From contig JBHYCS010000006.1 of assembly GCA_051861445.1 (NCBI GenBank), positions 1-64,000 on the forward strand: DNA of 64,000 nucleotides, written 5' to 3'. The translations under genes and the position numbers were made by a program. This DNA comes from Parasediminibacterium sp051861445. Lineage in GTDB: Bacteria; Bacteroidota; Bacteroidia; Chitinophagales; Chitinophagaceae. Under the pieces are notes generated by a model. The model did no database searches. It saw nothing but the letters and a program-made list of their open reading frames with translations, and was not told where the DNA came from. Shown one piece after another: positions 10,433 through 19,258 of this stretch. The first letter of the stretch is position 1. The number at the start of each line of letters is the position of its first letter.

Positions 10433-10850
10433 ACTACAATCGATTTATTAGGCAGAATTTATTACTTACGTTTTAACTAATGATTAACGTAAATGCAATA
10501 CAAATATTCAAGAATTGTAGCATGAATAACGGCTTTTTTTACGCAAACGTTCCCGATTAAAACTGAAAAGTAAAGTAAAGAATAGATGTTTTAAATACGC
10601 AATTTTATTGATACAATAGAATAATAGCATCTTTATTAAAAACTATGTTTATGATTAAAATTTTTCTGATTCAAACAATCATTCAAGCAATTATTTACTA
10701 TTTTACAATCACTACTTAAATATTACTAAAATGATCGACTTGAAAAGATCATAAAAAATAATTAAACGCAATAATGATACTTACAATATAAGTGTCTATT
10801 GTAAAGCACAAATGCCTTACTTTTATTGGCATTTAACGTTCGAACCTTGT
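10433..10850. promoter_or_regulatory. Divergent control region between SusC operon and LacI gene
   Basis: This gene-free, AT-rich stretch carries the start regions of two divergent transcripts and the operator at 10541-10556. Just before the chosen LacI start, TTAACGTTCGAA (10833-10844) contains an operator-like AACGTTCG half. It could allow autoregulation, but the match is weak. I found no exact TAnnTTTG element for either gene. Confidence 0.45.
10541..10556 (-). promoter_or_regulatory. Candidate LacI-family operator upstream of SusC
   Basis: ACGCAAACGTTCCCGA is identical to the copy at 5150-5165; the preceding T is shared too, giving 17 identical bases. Its position about 116 bp before the SusC start codon matches that of the other copy relative to its gene. 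Identical sites at both transcription units of one locus beside a LacI gene make a shared operator the simplest reading. Confidence 0.65.
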
Positions 10851-11906
10851 ATGAAATTTGAAGCAATTACCATTAAAGATATAGCTAAAGCTTTGGGTCT
10901 TTCTACATCTACTGTATCAAGAGCCATGAGAGATAGCTATGAAATTAGTGCCGAAACAAAACAAAGGGTTCTTGAATATGCAAAAGAATTTAACTACAGA
11001 CCAAACCCTATCGCTTTAAGTTTAAAAGAAAAAAGAAGTAGATCTATTGGTGTAATTGTTTGTGAAATTGCCAATAGCTTTTTTTCGCAAGCAATTAATG
11101 GTATTGAATCGGTTGCTTACAATAAAGGATACAACGTTATTATTTCTCAAAGCCACGAATCATATGAACGAGAGGTTTTAGACTTACAATTTTTAGCCTC
11201 TAGATCTATTGATGGATTATTAATTTCTGTTTCTACTGAAACAAAAAATATTGAACATTTACAAAAGCTTCACAACAAAGGTTTACCCATCGTTTTTTTT
11301 GATAGAATTGTAAGCGATATTCATACACACAAAGTAATTGTAGACAACTTTACAGGATCGTATAATGCTACTAAACATTTAATAGAAAAAGGCTATAAAC
11401 GTATTGCCAACCTTACCAATGCTGAGGGACTTTTTATTACACAAGACAGAGTTTTGGGGTATAAAAAAGCATTAAAAGACGCTGGCTTACCTGTGAACGA
11501 ACAGCTCATTAAATATTGCGATCATGGTGGACTTATTCAAGCAGAAGTAGACGCAGCGATGAACGATTTACTTTCTCATAAAAATAAGCCTGATGCCATT
11601 TTTGCAACTGCAGATAAACTTACTACAGGTTGCTTACAATACTTTAAGAAAAATAAAATTACTGTTCCAAAAGATATTGGTTTACTTGGCTTTTCAAATT
11701 CAGATCTTACAGAACTTTTAAATCCTGCTTTAACAATTGTGAAACAACCTGCTTTTGAAATGGGAGAAAAAGCAATGCAGCTATTAATGCAAATTATTGA
11801 AAGTAAAAGACCCGTAAAAGAGTTTGAAACAGTAACACTTAATACAGATTTAATTGTAAGAGATTCTACAAATTGCAGCAGTAATAAAAAGCTTTTAAAA
11901 AAATAG
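10851..11906 (+). CDS. LacI/GalR family transcriptional regulator of the pectin locus
   Basis: 351 residues from the ATG at 10851, which gives MKFEAITIKDIAKALGLS, the standard start of this family in Bacteroidetes. An in-frame ATG 39 bp upstream would add 13 atypical residues and was rejected. The N-terminal helix-turn-helix includes the recognition helix STSTVSRAM and the hinge YRPNPIALSLKEKRS. A periplasmic-binding-protein-like effector domain follows, with IGVIVCEIANSFFSQAINGIE, VFFDRI, DAIFATADKL and IGLLGFSN. It is transcribed divergently from SusC/SusD and probably binds the shared 16-bp site. The effector is unknown; a pectin breakdown product is likely. Repressor and activator modes are both possible. 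Confidence 0.92.
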   Translation: MKFEAITIKDIAKALGLSTSTVSRAMRDSYEISAETKQRVLEYAKEFNYRPNPIALSLKEKRSRSIGVIVCEIANSFFSQAINGIESVAYNKGYNVIISQSHESYEREVLDLQFLASRSIDGLLISVSTETKNIEHLQKLHNKGLPIVFFDRIVSDIHTHKVIVDNFTGSYNATKHLIEKGYKRIANLTNAEGLFITQDRVLGYKKALKDAGLPVNEQLIKYCDHGGLIQAEVDAAMNDLLSHKNKPDAIFATADKLTTGCLQYFKKNKITVPKDIGLLGFSNSDLTELLNPALTIVKQPAFEMGEKAMQLLMQIIESKRPVKEFETVTLNTDLIVRDSTNCSSNKKLLKK

Positions 11907-11936
11907 TTAACTAGTCTTTAATCAGTTTTGTGTTGA

Positions 11937-12596
11937 TTATTTTACAGCGGCTATTTCTTTTAACACATTTTCTAATCTTGCATTTAAGTTATCGAAGCTA
12001 GAATATCCTTTTGCCAAAAGATAAAACTTCGTATCGCTTGCTTGCAACAACACACAAGGATATCCTGTTACTTGTAATTGTTTACACAATTGAAACTCGT
12101 AGTATGCTTTTTGTTTGTATGCCTCACTTTTAAGTTTAGTGTAAAAGTCATCTGCATCTAGCTTATATTTTTCAATCAAATGTTTATAGGCTTCATCATC
12201 TGTTAAATCTCTACCCTCAAAGTGTAAGGCAAATTGCAAATCACTGGCAAATTTCACTTGCTCGTTGGGTAAAATTTCTTTTACAATACACAAAGCAATA
12301 GCTGTTTTTTCGCTATTAGGAAACCAATCACTAAGAGTTGGATTTTCGATATGCCATAAATAATCTTTCCCAAATTTTACGCCACTATAATCTTCTACGG
12401 TTTTGTAAGCTTGTTGAATATAGCTTGCTGTAACACCAATATGAATGGGCTTTTCAGGCAAAATCATTCCGCCAGATAAAACCTCAAACTGCATGTATTT
12501 TGAGTATTTTTCATCTAACTGTTTTATAACATTGCTAAAGCCATAACACCAACCACAATAAGCATCATAACAATAAATAATAATCGGATTGTTCAT
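11937..12596 (-). CDS. DsbA-family thioredoxin-fold oxidoreductase (cytoplasmic, CGWC)
   Basis: 219 residues with no signal peptide. The active-site CGWC (C14-C17) sits in the YCYDAYCGWCYGF motif, followed by the helical insertion of DsbA/FrnE-like proteins. A cis-proline is seen in TGYP (P180). Proteins of this group are thiol-disulfide oxidoreductases or glutathione-S-transferase kappa-like enzymes; the absence of an export signal favours a cytoplasmic role. It is convergent with the LacI gene, 30 bp from its stop, and lies downstream of the D-aminoacylase-like gene on the same strand (49 bp gap). The substrate cannot be told from sequence. Confidence 0.85.
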   Translation of the reverse strand: MNNPIIIYCYDAYCGWCYGFSNVIKQLDEKYSKYMQFEVLSGGMILPEKPIHIGVTASYIQQAYKTVEDYSGVKFGKDYLWHIENPTLSDWFPNSEKTAIALCIVKEILPNEQVKFASDLQFALHFEGRDLTDDEAYKHLIEKYKLDADDFYTKLKSEAYKQKAYYEFQLCKQLQVTGYPCVLLQASDTKFYLLAKGYSSFDNLNARLENVLKEIAAVK

Positions 12597-12645
12597 GTAG
12601 CAAAATTGTATAGATAAATACGAACTATTTTACTCTATCAGAAAA

Positions 12646-14205
12646 TTATTGACGTTTTAAAATACATCCATTTTTAGTTTCATTATGCAGGCCATTTTCA
12701 ACCGTTAACTTTCCATTTACCAAAATGTATTTAAATCCAGTACTATATTGATGTGGTTGTTCAAATGTAGATAAATCGGCCACTTTGCTTTCATCAAAAA
12801 TTATAATATCGGCTTGCATTCCTTCTTTAATTAATCCCCTATCTTTTAGCTGAAATTTTTGTGCAGGCAAACTTGTCATTCTTCTAATGGCATCTTCAAG
12901 CGTAATTACTTTTTCGTCTCTTACATATTTTTTTAACACTCTTGCATTGGTGCCATAGCCTCTAGGGTGTGGATTTCCTGCACCAAAAGTTCTGATGCCT
13001 GCATCGCTAGCAAACATGTTAAATGGATATCTCATAATGTTTTGAACATCGGCCTCACTCATTCCATGAAAAACCATACTACTTCCACCCTGTATCATCA
13101 TTTCAAAAATGGTTTCGATTTCTGCTTTAGCATCGTGTTTTCTACCTTTTAATAAGTTAATTGCTTCAATACTTTTTCCATTGAAAGTAGTATCATTTTT
13201 AAAATAGGCAACTACTGCATAGCTATAATGTTTTAAGCCTCTTTTTTTTAGGTTTTGAAGCATAATAACAGTTGCTTGTTTACGAATTGCAAGATTGTTC
13301 AGTCTTGCTACAATACTATCTTGACCATCAGCTAAAATCCAATCTGGCAAAAGCGTTCCTAAATTGGTGCTACTTGCTGTATATGGGTATTGATCAATAG
13401 TAACTTCTATGCCTTCTGTTCTTGCTTTTGTAATTAATGGAATAGTTTCTTTGCTTCTTCCCCAATTTTGTTGACCACTTAATTTAAAGTGTGAAATTTG
13501 TACAGGTATTTTTGCCAACCTTCCAATTTCTATTGCTTCTGTTATTGCAGATACTACACTATCGCCTTCGCTTCTAATATGGCTTGCATAAATTCCATTG
13601 TATTTAGCTGCAACTTTTGCCAAACGAACCACTTCTTCAGTTTCACTATAAGTGCCAGGTATGTATATTAATCCAGTAGAAAAACCAACTGCACCATCTT
13701 TCATAGCTTGCTCTACAATCGCTTCCATTTGTTGTATTTCTACTTCTGTAGGTTTTCTATTTGCTCTACCCATTACGGCTTTTCTAACATCGTTATGACC
13801 AATTAATGAAGCAATATTGATGGATAATTTTAAGCTATCCATTTTTTGAAAATAGCTTTGTAAATTAGTGTTTGATGAGCCACAATTACCAGTAACCACA
13901 CTTGTTACACCATCGTAAATAAAACTTTTTGCAGTTGCATTTTTTTCTTCATCGCCTTCAATATGTGTGTGAACATCTATAAAACCTGGAGCAACTATTA
14001 AGCCTGTAGCATCTATAAATGTTGTTGCTTGCCAGTGTTGTAATTTTCCAATAGCTACAATTTTTTCCTGTTTTATAGCAACATCGGCATAAAACCAAGA
14101 GTTGCCTCTTCCATCAATTACTTTTCCATTTTTTATAATAATATCTGCTTGTTGTGCATAAGCAATTGAGAATATGCTGATAAAAAAAGCAAAAAACTTA
14201 ATCAT
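12646..14205 (-). CDS. N-acyl-D-amino-acid deacylase (D-aminoacylase) family amidohydrolase, exported
   Basis: 519 residues from the ATG at 14205, which gives MIKFFAFFISIFSIAYAQQ, a clear signal peptide. The frame stays open 88 codons further upstream, but that part reads through a structured intergenic element and is not protein-like. Metal ligands are H79 and H81 (DVHTH), the GNCGS cysteine C108 typical of D-aminoacylases, SHIRSEG, ISHFKLSG and FASDAG. The C-terminus (LKDRGLIKEGMQADIIIFD) is the usual amidohydrolase small beta domain. The family hydrolyses N-acyl-D-amino acids or D-peptides. A periplasmic role in salvaging D-amino-acid derivatives from cell wall is plausible but not shown. 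Confidence 0.9.
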   Translation of the reverse strand: MIKFFAFFISIFSIAYAQQADIIIKNGKVIDGRGNSWFYADVAIKQEKIVAIGKLQHWQATTFIDATGLIVAPGFIDVHTHIEGDEEKNATAKSFIYDGVTSVVTGNCGSSNTNLQSYFQKMDSLKLSINIASLIGHNDVRKAVMGRANRKPTEVEIQQMEAIVEQAMKDGAVGFSTGLIYIPGTYSETEEVVRLAKVAAKYNGIYASHIRSEGDSVVSAITEAIEIGRLAKIPVQISHFKLSGQQNWGRSKETIPLITKARTEGIEVTIDQYPYTASSTNLGTLLPDWILADGQDSIVARLNNLAIRKQATVIMLQNLKKRGLKHYSYAVVAYFKNDTTFNGKSIEAINLLKGRKHDAKAEIETIFEMMIQGGSSMVFHGMSEADVQNIMRYPFNMFASDAGIRTFGAGNPHPRGYGTNARVLKKYVRDEKVITLEDAIRRMTSLPAQKFQLKDRGLIKEGMQADIIIFDESKVADLSTFEQPHQYSTGFKYILVNGKLTVENGLHNETKNGCILKRQ

Positions 14206-14340
14206 AAATAACAGTTTATGGATAGAAAAGAAATAGGTGATTGATATTATATGAATGTAACAGTAACTTATTGTAAAACTGCATTTGAATTTGTTTTTTT
14301 GATGATTGGATAAATGTACGATGATTAAATTGATGAATTT

Positions 14341-14434
14341 GCGTAAGGGATTGAAGTGAAAAGCCCACAGTGTAGCGTAGCGAAACGAGGACTTGTAACG
14401 AAAAGCCCGACCCGCTTTTAAGAGCGGGATACGC
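14341..14434. repeat. Structured GC-rich intergenic element, about 95 bp
   Basis: A block bounded by GCGTA (14341-14345) and TACGC (14429-14433), clearly more GC-rich than its AT-rich flanks. It holds the direct repeat GAAAAGCCC at 14358-14366 and 14400-14408, and a hairpin CCCGCT (14411-14416) / AGCGGG (14423-14428). From memory, similar blocks with TGAAG..GAAAAGCCCGACCC and GGGATACGCC occur between genes in many Bacteroidetes genomes. It has no protein-like content and fills most of the gap between the D-aminoacylase-like gene and the prfA promoter. Confidence 0.6.
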
Positions 14435-14494
14435 CATTTAGGAAAAAATACTCCAAAAAAAGTCGACACTTAATAATTGCAAACAGTTTTACGC

Positions 14495-14524
14495 ATTGCC
14501 TTAGCGTTGAAAACTGTACTTTTG
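14495..14524 (+). promoter_or_regulatory. Bacteroidetes-type promoter of prfA
   Basis: The -7 element TACTTTTG (14517-14524) fits TAnnTTTG exactly, and TTG at 14496-14498 lies 18 bp upstream as a -33 element. The start codon at 14550 is about 25 bp downstream. Confidence 0.6.
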
Positions 14525-14549
14525 CCAACCGAAAAAATTGGTGAAGGAT

Positions 14550-15611
14550 ATGCTGGATAAGTTAGATGCTATAAAAGCCAGGTTTGAACAAGTAGGTATT
14601 GCACTTACCAACCCTGAAATTATAAATAACCAAAGCGAATTTGGTAAAATGAGCAAAGAATACCGCTCATTGGAAAAAATTGTACAGCCTTATGAGGCTT
14701 ATAGAAAACTATTGGCTGATTACGATTTTTTAAAAGAAAGCCTTCATGGTGGTGATGAGGATATGAAAGAATTGGCTAAAATGGAATTGCCAGAATTAGA
14801 AATTCAAAAAGAACAACTAGAAAAAGAATTAACAAAACTCTTAATTCCGAAAGATCCTCAAGACGATAAAAATGCAATTTTAGAAATTAGAGCCGGTACA
14901 GGTGGAGATGAAGCTAGTTTATTTGCTGGCGATTTGTTGGGTATGTATTTGCGTTACTGTGCTAAAAAAGGCTGGAAAACTAGCATTACAAGTGAAAGTG
15001 AAGGCACTGTTGGTGGTTATAAAGAAGTAATGGTGGAAGTGATTGGTGAAGATGTTTATGGAACTTTAAAGTTTGAAAGTGGTGTTCATCGTGTTCAGCG
15101 TGTTCCAAATACAGAAACGCAAGGTCGTGTGCACACATCAGCAGCTACAGTTGCCGTAATGCCAGAAGCAGAAGAAATTGATTTTGAATTAAATCCTGCA
15201 GATGTAAAAATGGAAACTGCTAGAAGTGGTGGTGCAGGTGGACAAAACGTAAACAAGGTAGAAACCAAGGTAATGCTTACGCATATTCCTACTGGTGTGG
15301 TAATTGTTTGTCAAACAGAAAGAAGTCAGTTAGGAAATAGAGAAAAAGCAATGACGATGTTACGTACAAAACTCTATGAAGAACAAGTACGCAAACATGA
15401 AGATGAAATTGCAAAACGTAGAAAAACATTGGTAAGCACTGGTGATAGAAGTGCTAAAATCAGAACATACAACTGGCCACAAGGTAGGGTTACAGACCAT
15501 AGAATTAACCTTACTTCTTATAATTTAGATGCAGTTATTAATGGTGAAATAGATGAATTTATTGAGGCATTGCAATTAGCAGAAAATGCCGAAAAAATGG
15601 CCACTCAATAA
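14550..15611 (+). CDS. prfA: Peptide chain release factor 1
   Basis: 353 residues from the ATG at 14550 (MLDKLDAIKARFEQ), the usual start; an upstream TTG in frame is unlikely. The codon-recognition loop reads RVQRVPNTETQG, with the PxT motif (PNT) of RF1 instead of the SPF of RF2. The catalytic GGQ is at 230-232 in SGGAGGQNVNK. It recognises UAA and UAG and triggers peptide release on the ribosome. It is preceded by a good promoter and followed 25 bp later by a strong terminator, so it is probably monocistronic. Confidence 0.97.
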   Translation: MLDKLDAIKARFEQVGIALTNPEIINNQSEFGKMSKEYRSLEKIVQPYEAYRKLLADYDFLKESLHGGDEDMKELAKMELPELEIQKEQLEKELTKLLIPKDPQDDKNAILEIRAGTGGDEASLFAGDLLGMYLRYCAKKGWKTSITSESEGTVGGYKEVMVEVIGEDVYGTLKFESGVHRVQRVPNTETQGRVHTSAATVAVMPEAEEIDFELNPADVKMETARSGGAGGQNVNKVETKVMLTHIPTGVVIVCQTERSQLGNREKAMTMLRTKLYEEQVRKHEDEIAKRRKTLVSTGDRSAKIRTYNWPQGRVTDHRINLTSYNLDAVINGEIDEFIEALQLAENAEKMATQ

Positions 15612-15636
15612 AATATTTTTTTACAGATTGAATTTT

Positions 15637-15677
15637 AAAAGGAAGTACATATGTTAAAAATGTGCTTCCTTTTTTTA
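15637..15677 (+). terminator. Intrinsic terminator of prfA
   Basis: The 14-nt arms AAAAGGAAGTACAT (15637-15650) and ATGTGCTTCCTTTT (15660-15673) are complementary over their whole length, with a short loop and a T tract after the stem. Confidence 0.85.
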
Positions 15678-15766
15678 TAAAAAAAATTTAATGCACATTG
15701 TAGGTAAAATACAATTATACACTCAACTTTGTCGTTACCTTCTCACAAGAAATTACCTAAAGTTTT

Positions 15767-17869
15767 ATGCCAGTATTTAATCAAAGTCGTGGTGGCGTTA
15801 TACAAATTATTTTTGGAGTTGTATTTATTGTTATTCTTGGTCAACTCATTAATCTTCAAGTATTTTCATCGAAATATAAATTAGCAGCTGACAATAATGC
15901 GATTTACAGAAAAATTATTTACCCAGATAGAGGCATTATTTTCGATAGAAAAAAAAGAAGTTTACTCGAAAACCAAATTACGTTCGATTTAGTGGTTACT
16001 CCTTCTGAAAGCAAAGGCACCGATACAATTACACTTTGTAAACTACTAGGCATAGATACAGCCAATTATAAAAAAAGAATGCGTGACATTATTTTTAAAA
16101 ATGGCAGTGTAAGACCAAGTGTTTTTGAAGCATTATTAACGCCAGAAATGTATGCTAGGCTAAACGAAAACATGTATAAATTTCCTGGTTTTATATTAAG
16201 TGAACGGTCAACTAGAAACTATCCGTTTAGTGCGGCTGGCAATGTTTTAGGCTATATAGCAGAAGTGGATACAGGATTTTTAAGACGCCACAAAGATGAG
16301 GGCTACGAATTGGGAGATTATACCGGAATGACAGGTTTAGAAAGAACTTACGAAAAAGTATTAATGGGGCAACGTGGTGTAAAACGTTATATAAGAGATA
16401 ATAAAAGCCGTTTACAAGGAGCTTATGAAAATGGGGCTTATGACACTACAGCCATTGCAGGAAAAAATTTATACTCTAGCCTAGATGTAGAATTACAACA
16501 ATTAGGCGAAAAATTAATGACCAATAAAGTAGGCAGTATTGTTGCCATCGATCCTAGAACAGGTGGCATTTTGTGTATGGTTAGTGCTCCTACTTATAAT
16601 CCCAATTACCTAACAGGAAATCAACGTAGAAGAAGATTTAGTGAATTGTTTCAAGACCCTCGATTACCGTTATTAAATAGAACGATGGGTACTTACTATT
16701 CTCCTGGTTCTACATTTAAAACATTTGTTGGTATTGTTGGTATGAGTGAAGGAGTGATTAACGATAAAATGGTCGTTTCTTGTCCAGGTGCATATTACGG
16801 TTGTGGACGAAGAATGGGGTGTCATGCAGCAGGAAGTTTTACTTTAAAACCAGCTATTTCTCACAGTTGCAATAGTTATTTTGCTGTAACCTACAGAAGA
16901 ATTATTGAAGCCAATAAATTTCCTAGTCACGACAGTGCCATCAATAAAATTAATCAATATGCTTATTCATTTGGGTTAGGCAAACGTTTAGGTGTTGACA
17001 TGCCTAGTGAAAAACGTGGAAATATGCCTACACCAAAAGATATTCAAAAAGTATTTGGACCACGTTGGCAGAGTTGCAACATCGTTAGTAATAGTATTGG
17101 TCAAGGTGAAATATTAACTACTTTAACCCAATTGAGTAATATGATGGCGGTTATTGCTAATAAAGGTTGGTATTATACACCACACTTGATAGACAGCATT
17201 GAAGGAGGTGATGAATTTGGTTTATTAGATCCCTATAAAATTAAACGCAAAACGCTACCTATTTCAGACAGTATTTTTGAAGAAGTACATGACGGTATGC
17301 AAGGCACCATGGAATTTGGAACTGGTGCTGCTGCAAAAGTACCAGGCATTGTTATTTGTGGTAAAACAGGAACTGTAGAAAATGCATTTAGAGGAGCTAA
17401 ACAAAAAGACCATGCTTTTTTTGGTGCATTTGCCCCACGTAATAATCCTAAAATTGCAATTGCTGTTTTATGCGAAAATGCCGGCTATGGTGCTAGTAGT
17501 GCAGCCCCAATTGCTAGCTTATTAATCGAAAAATATTTAAATGACACCATTGCTAAAAACAGAAAAGAATTAGAAGAAAGAATTACAAAATTGTATTTAA
17601 TTCCTAAATTAATGCAACTAGAATTAAATAAAAGAGATTCTATTCGTTTAGCAAAACAAGCCGCTTTAGAGGCTCAAAGAATTTTAGATAGAGAAACAAG
17701 CGACACAACCGATTTAGAATCTGAAATTGAGCTACAAAATATCCCTGTAAAACCTGTAATTCCTGCTGTACCTAAAAAAGATAGCAGCAATGATAAAAAA
17801 GTAAAACTAATTGCAGCTTTACCTGAAAATGAAAGAAAATTTATTCAAAAGAAAATAGTAAAGGCGTAA
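15767..17869 (+). CDS. mrdA: Penicillin-binding protein 2 (peptidoglycan transpeptidase of elongation)
   Basis: 700 residues. One N-terminal membrane segment (about 11-29) is followed by the PBP dimerisation domain, with PDRGIIFDRK. The transpeptidase domain has the SxxK motif S315-T-F-K318, SCN at 367-369 and KTG at 533-535. The C-terminus (about 590-700) is a charged tail rich in Lys and Glu beyond the catalytic domain. It crosslinks peptidoglycan in the elongasome with RodA, whose gene starts 6 bp downstream. The pairing and the class B PBP architecture support MrdA rather than the divisome FtsI. mreB, mreC and mreD are not next to it here. Confidence 0.95.
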   Translation: MPVFNQSRGGVIQIIFGVVFIVILGQLINLQVFSSKYKLAADNNAIYRKIIYPDRGIIFDRKKRSLLENQITFDLVVTPSESKGTDTITLCKLLGIDTANYKKRMRDIIFKNGSVRPSVFEALLTPEMYARLNENMYKFPGFILSERSTRNYPFSAAGNVLGYIAEVDTGFLRRHKDEGYELGDYTGMTGLERTYEKVLMGQRGVKRYIRDNKSRLQGAYENGAYDTTAIAGKNLYSSLDVELQQLGEKLMTNKVGSIVAIDPRTGGILCMVSAPTYNPNYLTGNQRRRRFSELFQDPRLPLLNRTMGTYYSPGSTFKTFVGIVGMSEGVINDKMVVSCPGAYYGCGRRMGCHAAGSFTLKPAISHSCNSYFAVTYRRIIEANKFPSHDSAINKINQYAYSFGLGKRLGVDMPSEKRGNMPTPKDIQKVFGPRWQSCNIVSNSIGQGEILTTLTQLSNMMAVIANKGWYYTPHLIDSIEGGDEFGLLDPYKIKRKTLPISDSIFEEVHDGMQGTMEFGTGAAAKVPGIVICGKTGTVENAFRGAKQKDHAFFGAFAPRNNPKIAIAVLCENAGYGASSAAPIASLLIEKYLNDTIAKNRKELEERITKLYLIPKLMQLELNKRDSIRLAKQAALEAQRILDRETSDTTDLESEIELQNIPVKPVIPAVPKKDSSNDKKVKLIAALPENERKFIQKKIVKA

Positions 17870-17875
17870 CCAATC

Positions 17876-19216
17876 ATGACAACAAAAAAAAATAGTGCCG
17901 TATCTCCTGGTGTAGATTGGATCATTGTATGGTTATACGCTATTTTGGTAGCCATTGGTATACTCTGCATTTTTATGGTAGAATATAAACCAGGTGTAGA
18001 TGTTTTTGAATCTTTTATCACAGGAAAAACCAATTATAGCAAGCAACTTATTTTTTCTGGTGTTTGTGTGGTATTTGCAACATTTATTTTATTGGCAGAT
18101 AGCAAATTATTTACAGCTTTTGCCAATTTATTATATGCCTTTGGAATTGTTTTAATGTTGGCCACATTTGTAATTGGTAAAAATATCAATGGTTCTAAAA
18201 GTTGGATTCCACTTGGTGGCGGCTTTAATTTACAGCCAGCAGAAATGTGTAAAATATTTACTGCTTTAGCATTGGCAAAATTTTTATCTCGTCAAGAAAC
18301 AGATTTTACCAAATTAAAATCACAAATTATTGGTGGATTTATTGCATTAACACCAGCAGCTTTATCTATTTTACAAAATGAAACGGGTTTGGCATTGGTA
18401 TATTTTTCGTTCTTTATTGTAATGTATAGAGAGGGATTGCCACCAGCATTACTAATCATTGGATTTTCATTTGGTGCATTGGTAGTTGCTACACTTATTG
18501 TTGAACCCAATGTTTTAGCTATTACACTTACGTCAATTGCAGCCATCACCATTTACTTTTTACGCAAACAAATTAAACGAAACAAAAATCTACTTTACCT
18601 AATTATCAGCATTTGGATTATTTGTGTAGGCGTTCAACGATTTGCCGTTCCTTATATTTTTAATAATGTTTTTCAATGCTATCAAAGTACACGTATTTAC
18701 AGTATGGTGGGTAAAGATTATGATTGTAGTTTGAATAAAAGTGCTCAGAAAAAAACTGAAAAACCAGCTAAAAAACCAGATGATTACAACGTTCGACAAA
18801 GTAAAATTGCCATTGGCTCTGGTGGTTTATTAGGAAAAGGATTTTTGAAAGGCACACAAACAAGAGGAAAATATGTGCCTGAACAACATACCGATTTTAT
18901 TTTTACCAGTTTAGGCGAAGCTTTTGGTTTAGCTGGTTGTGTAACTTTTTTAATTATTTACTTTTTTCTACTACTTCGTATTGTAAATATTGCAGAAAAA
19001 CAGCGAAGCACATTTAGTAGAGTGTATGCATATAGTGTAGCAAGTATTTTATTTTTTCATATTGCAGTAAACGTTTGTATGACCATTGGTTTGTTTCCAA
19101 TTATCGGTATTCCATTACCACTTATTAGCTATGGTGGTTCTTCCCTACTTGGTTTTACAATTTTGTTGTTTATTTTATTAAGATTAGATGCTGATAGACA
19201 AATGGTATTGCGATAG
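17876..19216 (+). CDS. rodA: Rod-shape SEDS glycosyltransferase RodA
   Basis: 446 residues, polytopic. It has SEDS signatures GSKSWIPLG.G.NLQPAEMCK and the C-terminal FPIIGIPLPLISYGGSSLL, which holds the conserved PLPxISYGGS. It polymerises lipid II into glycan strands in the elongasome with PBP2, encoded just upstream. A hydrophilic segment of about 40 residues, rich in Lys and Pro (KKTEKPAKKPDDYN), precedes IGSGGLLGKGFLKGTQT in the large extracytoplasmic loop, as in many Bacteroidetes homologues. The start 6 bp after mrdA implies translation from the same mRNA. Confidence 0.95.
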   Translation: MTTKKNSAVSPGVDWIIVWLYAILVAIGILCIFMVEYKPGVDVFESFITGKTNYSKQLIFSGVCVVFATFILLADSKLFTAFANLLYAFGIVLMLATFVIGKNINGSKSWIPLGGGFNLQPAEMCKIFTALALAKFLSRQETDFTKLKSQIIGGFIALTPAALSILQNETGLALVYFSFFIVMYREGLPPALLIIGFSFGALVVATLIVEPNVLAITLTSIAAITIYFLRKQIKRNKNLLYLIISIWIICVGVQRFAVPYIFNNVFQCYQSTRIYSMVGKDYDCSLNKSAQKKTEKPAKKPDDYNVRQSKIAIGSGGLLGKGFLKGTQTRGKYVPEQHTDFIFTSLGEAFGLAGCVTFLIIYFFLLLRIVNIAEKQRSTFSRVYAYSVASILFFHIAVNVCMTIGLFPIIGIPLPLISYGGSSLLGFTILLFILLRLDADRQMVLR

Positions 19217-19258
19217 AAATAATCACAATACCATTCATTTAGATTAAATTATGAATGT

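Noticed and set aside
11907..11936. Possible terminator between the LacI gene and the DsbA-like gene
   Set aside because: Only about 5 bp of pairing (AATCA/TGATT) and no proper T run.
14206..14469. 88-codon N-terminal extension of the D-aminoacylase-like gene and a 73-codon minus frame in the same place
   Set aside because: The sequence reads through a structured GC-rich element and is not protein-like; the ATG at 14205 gives a proper signal peptide.
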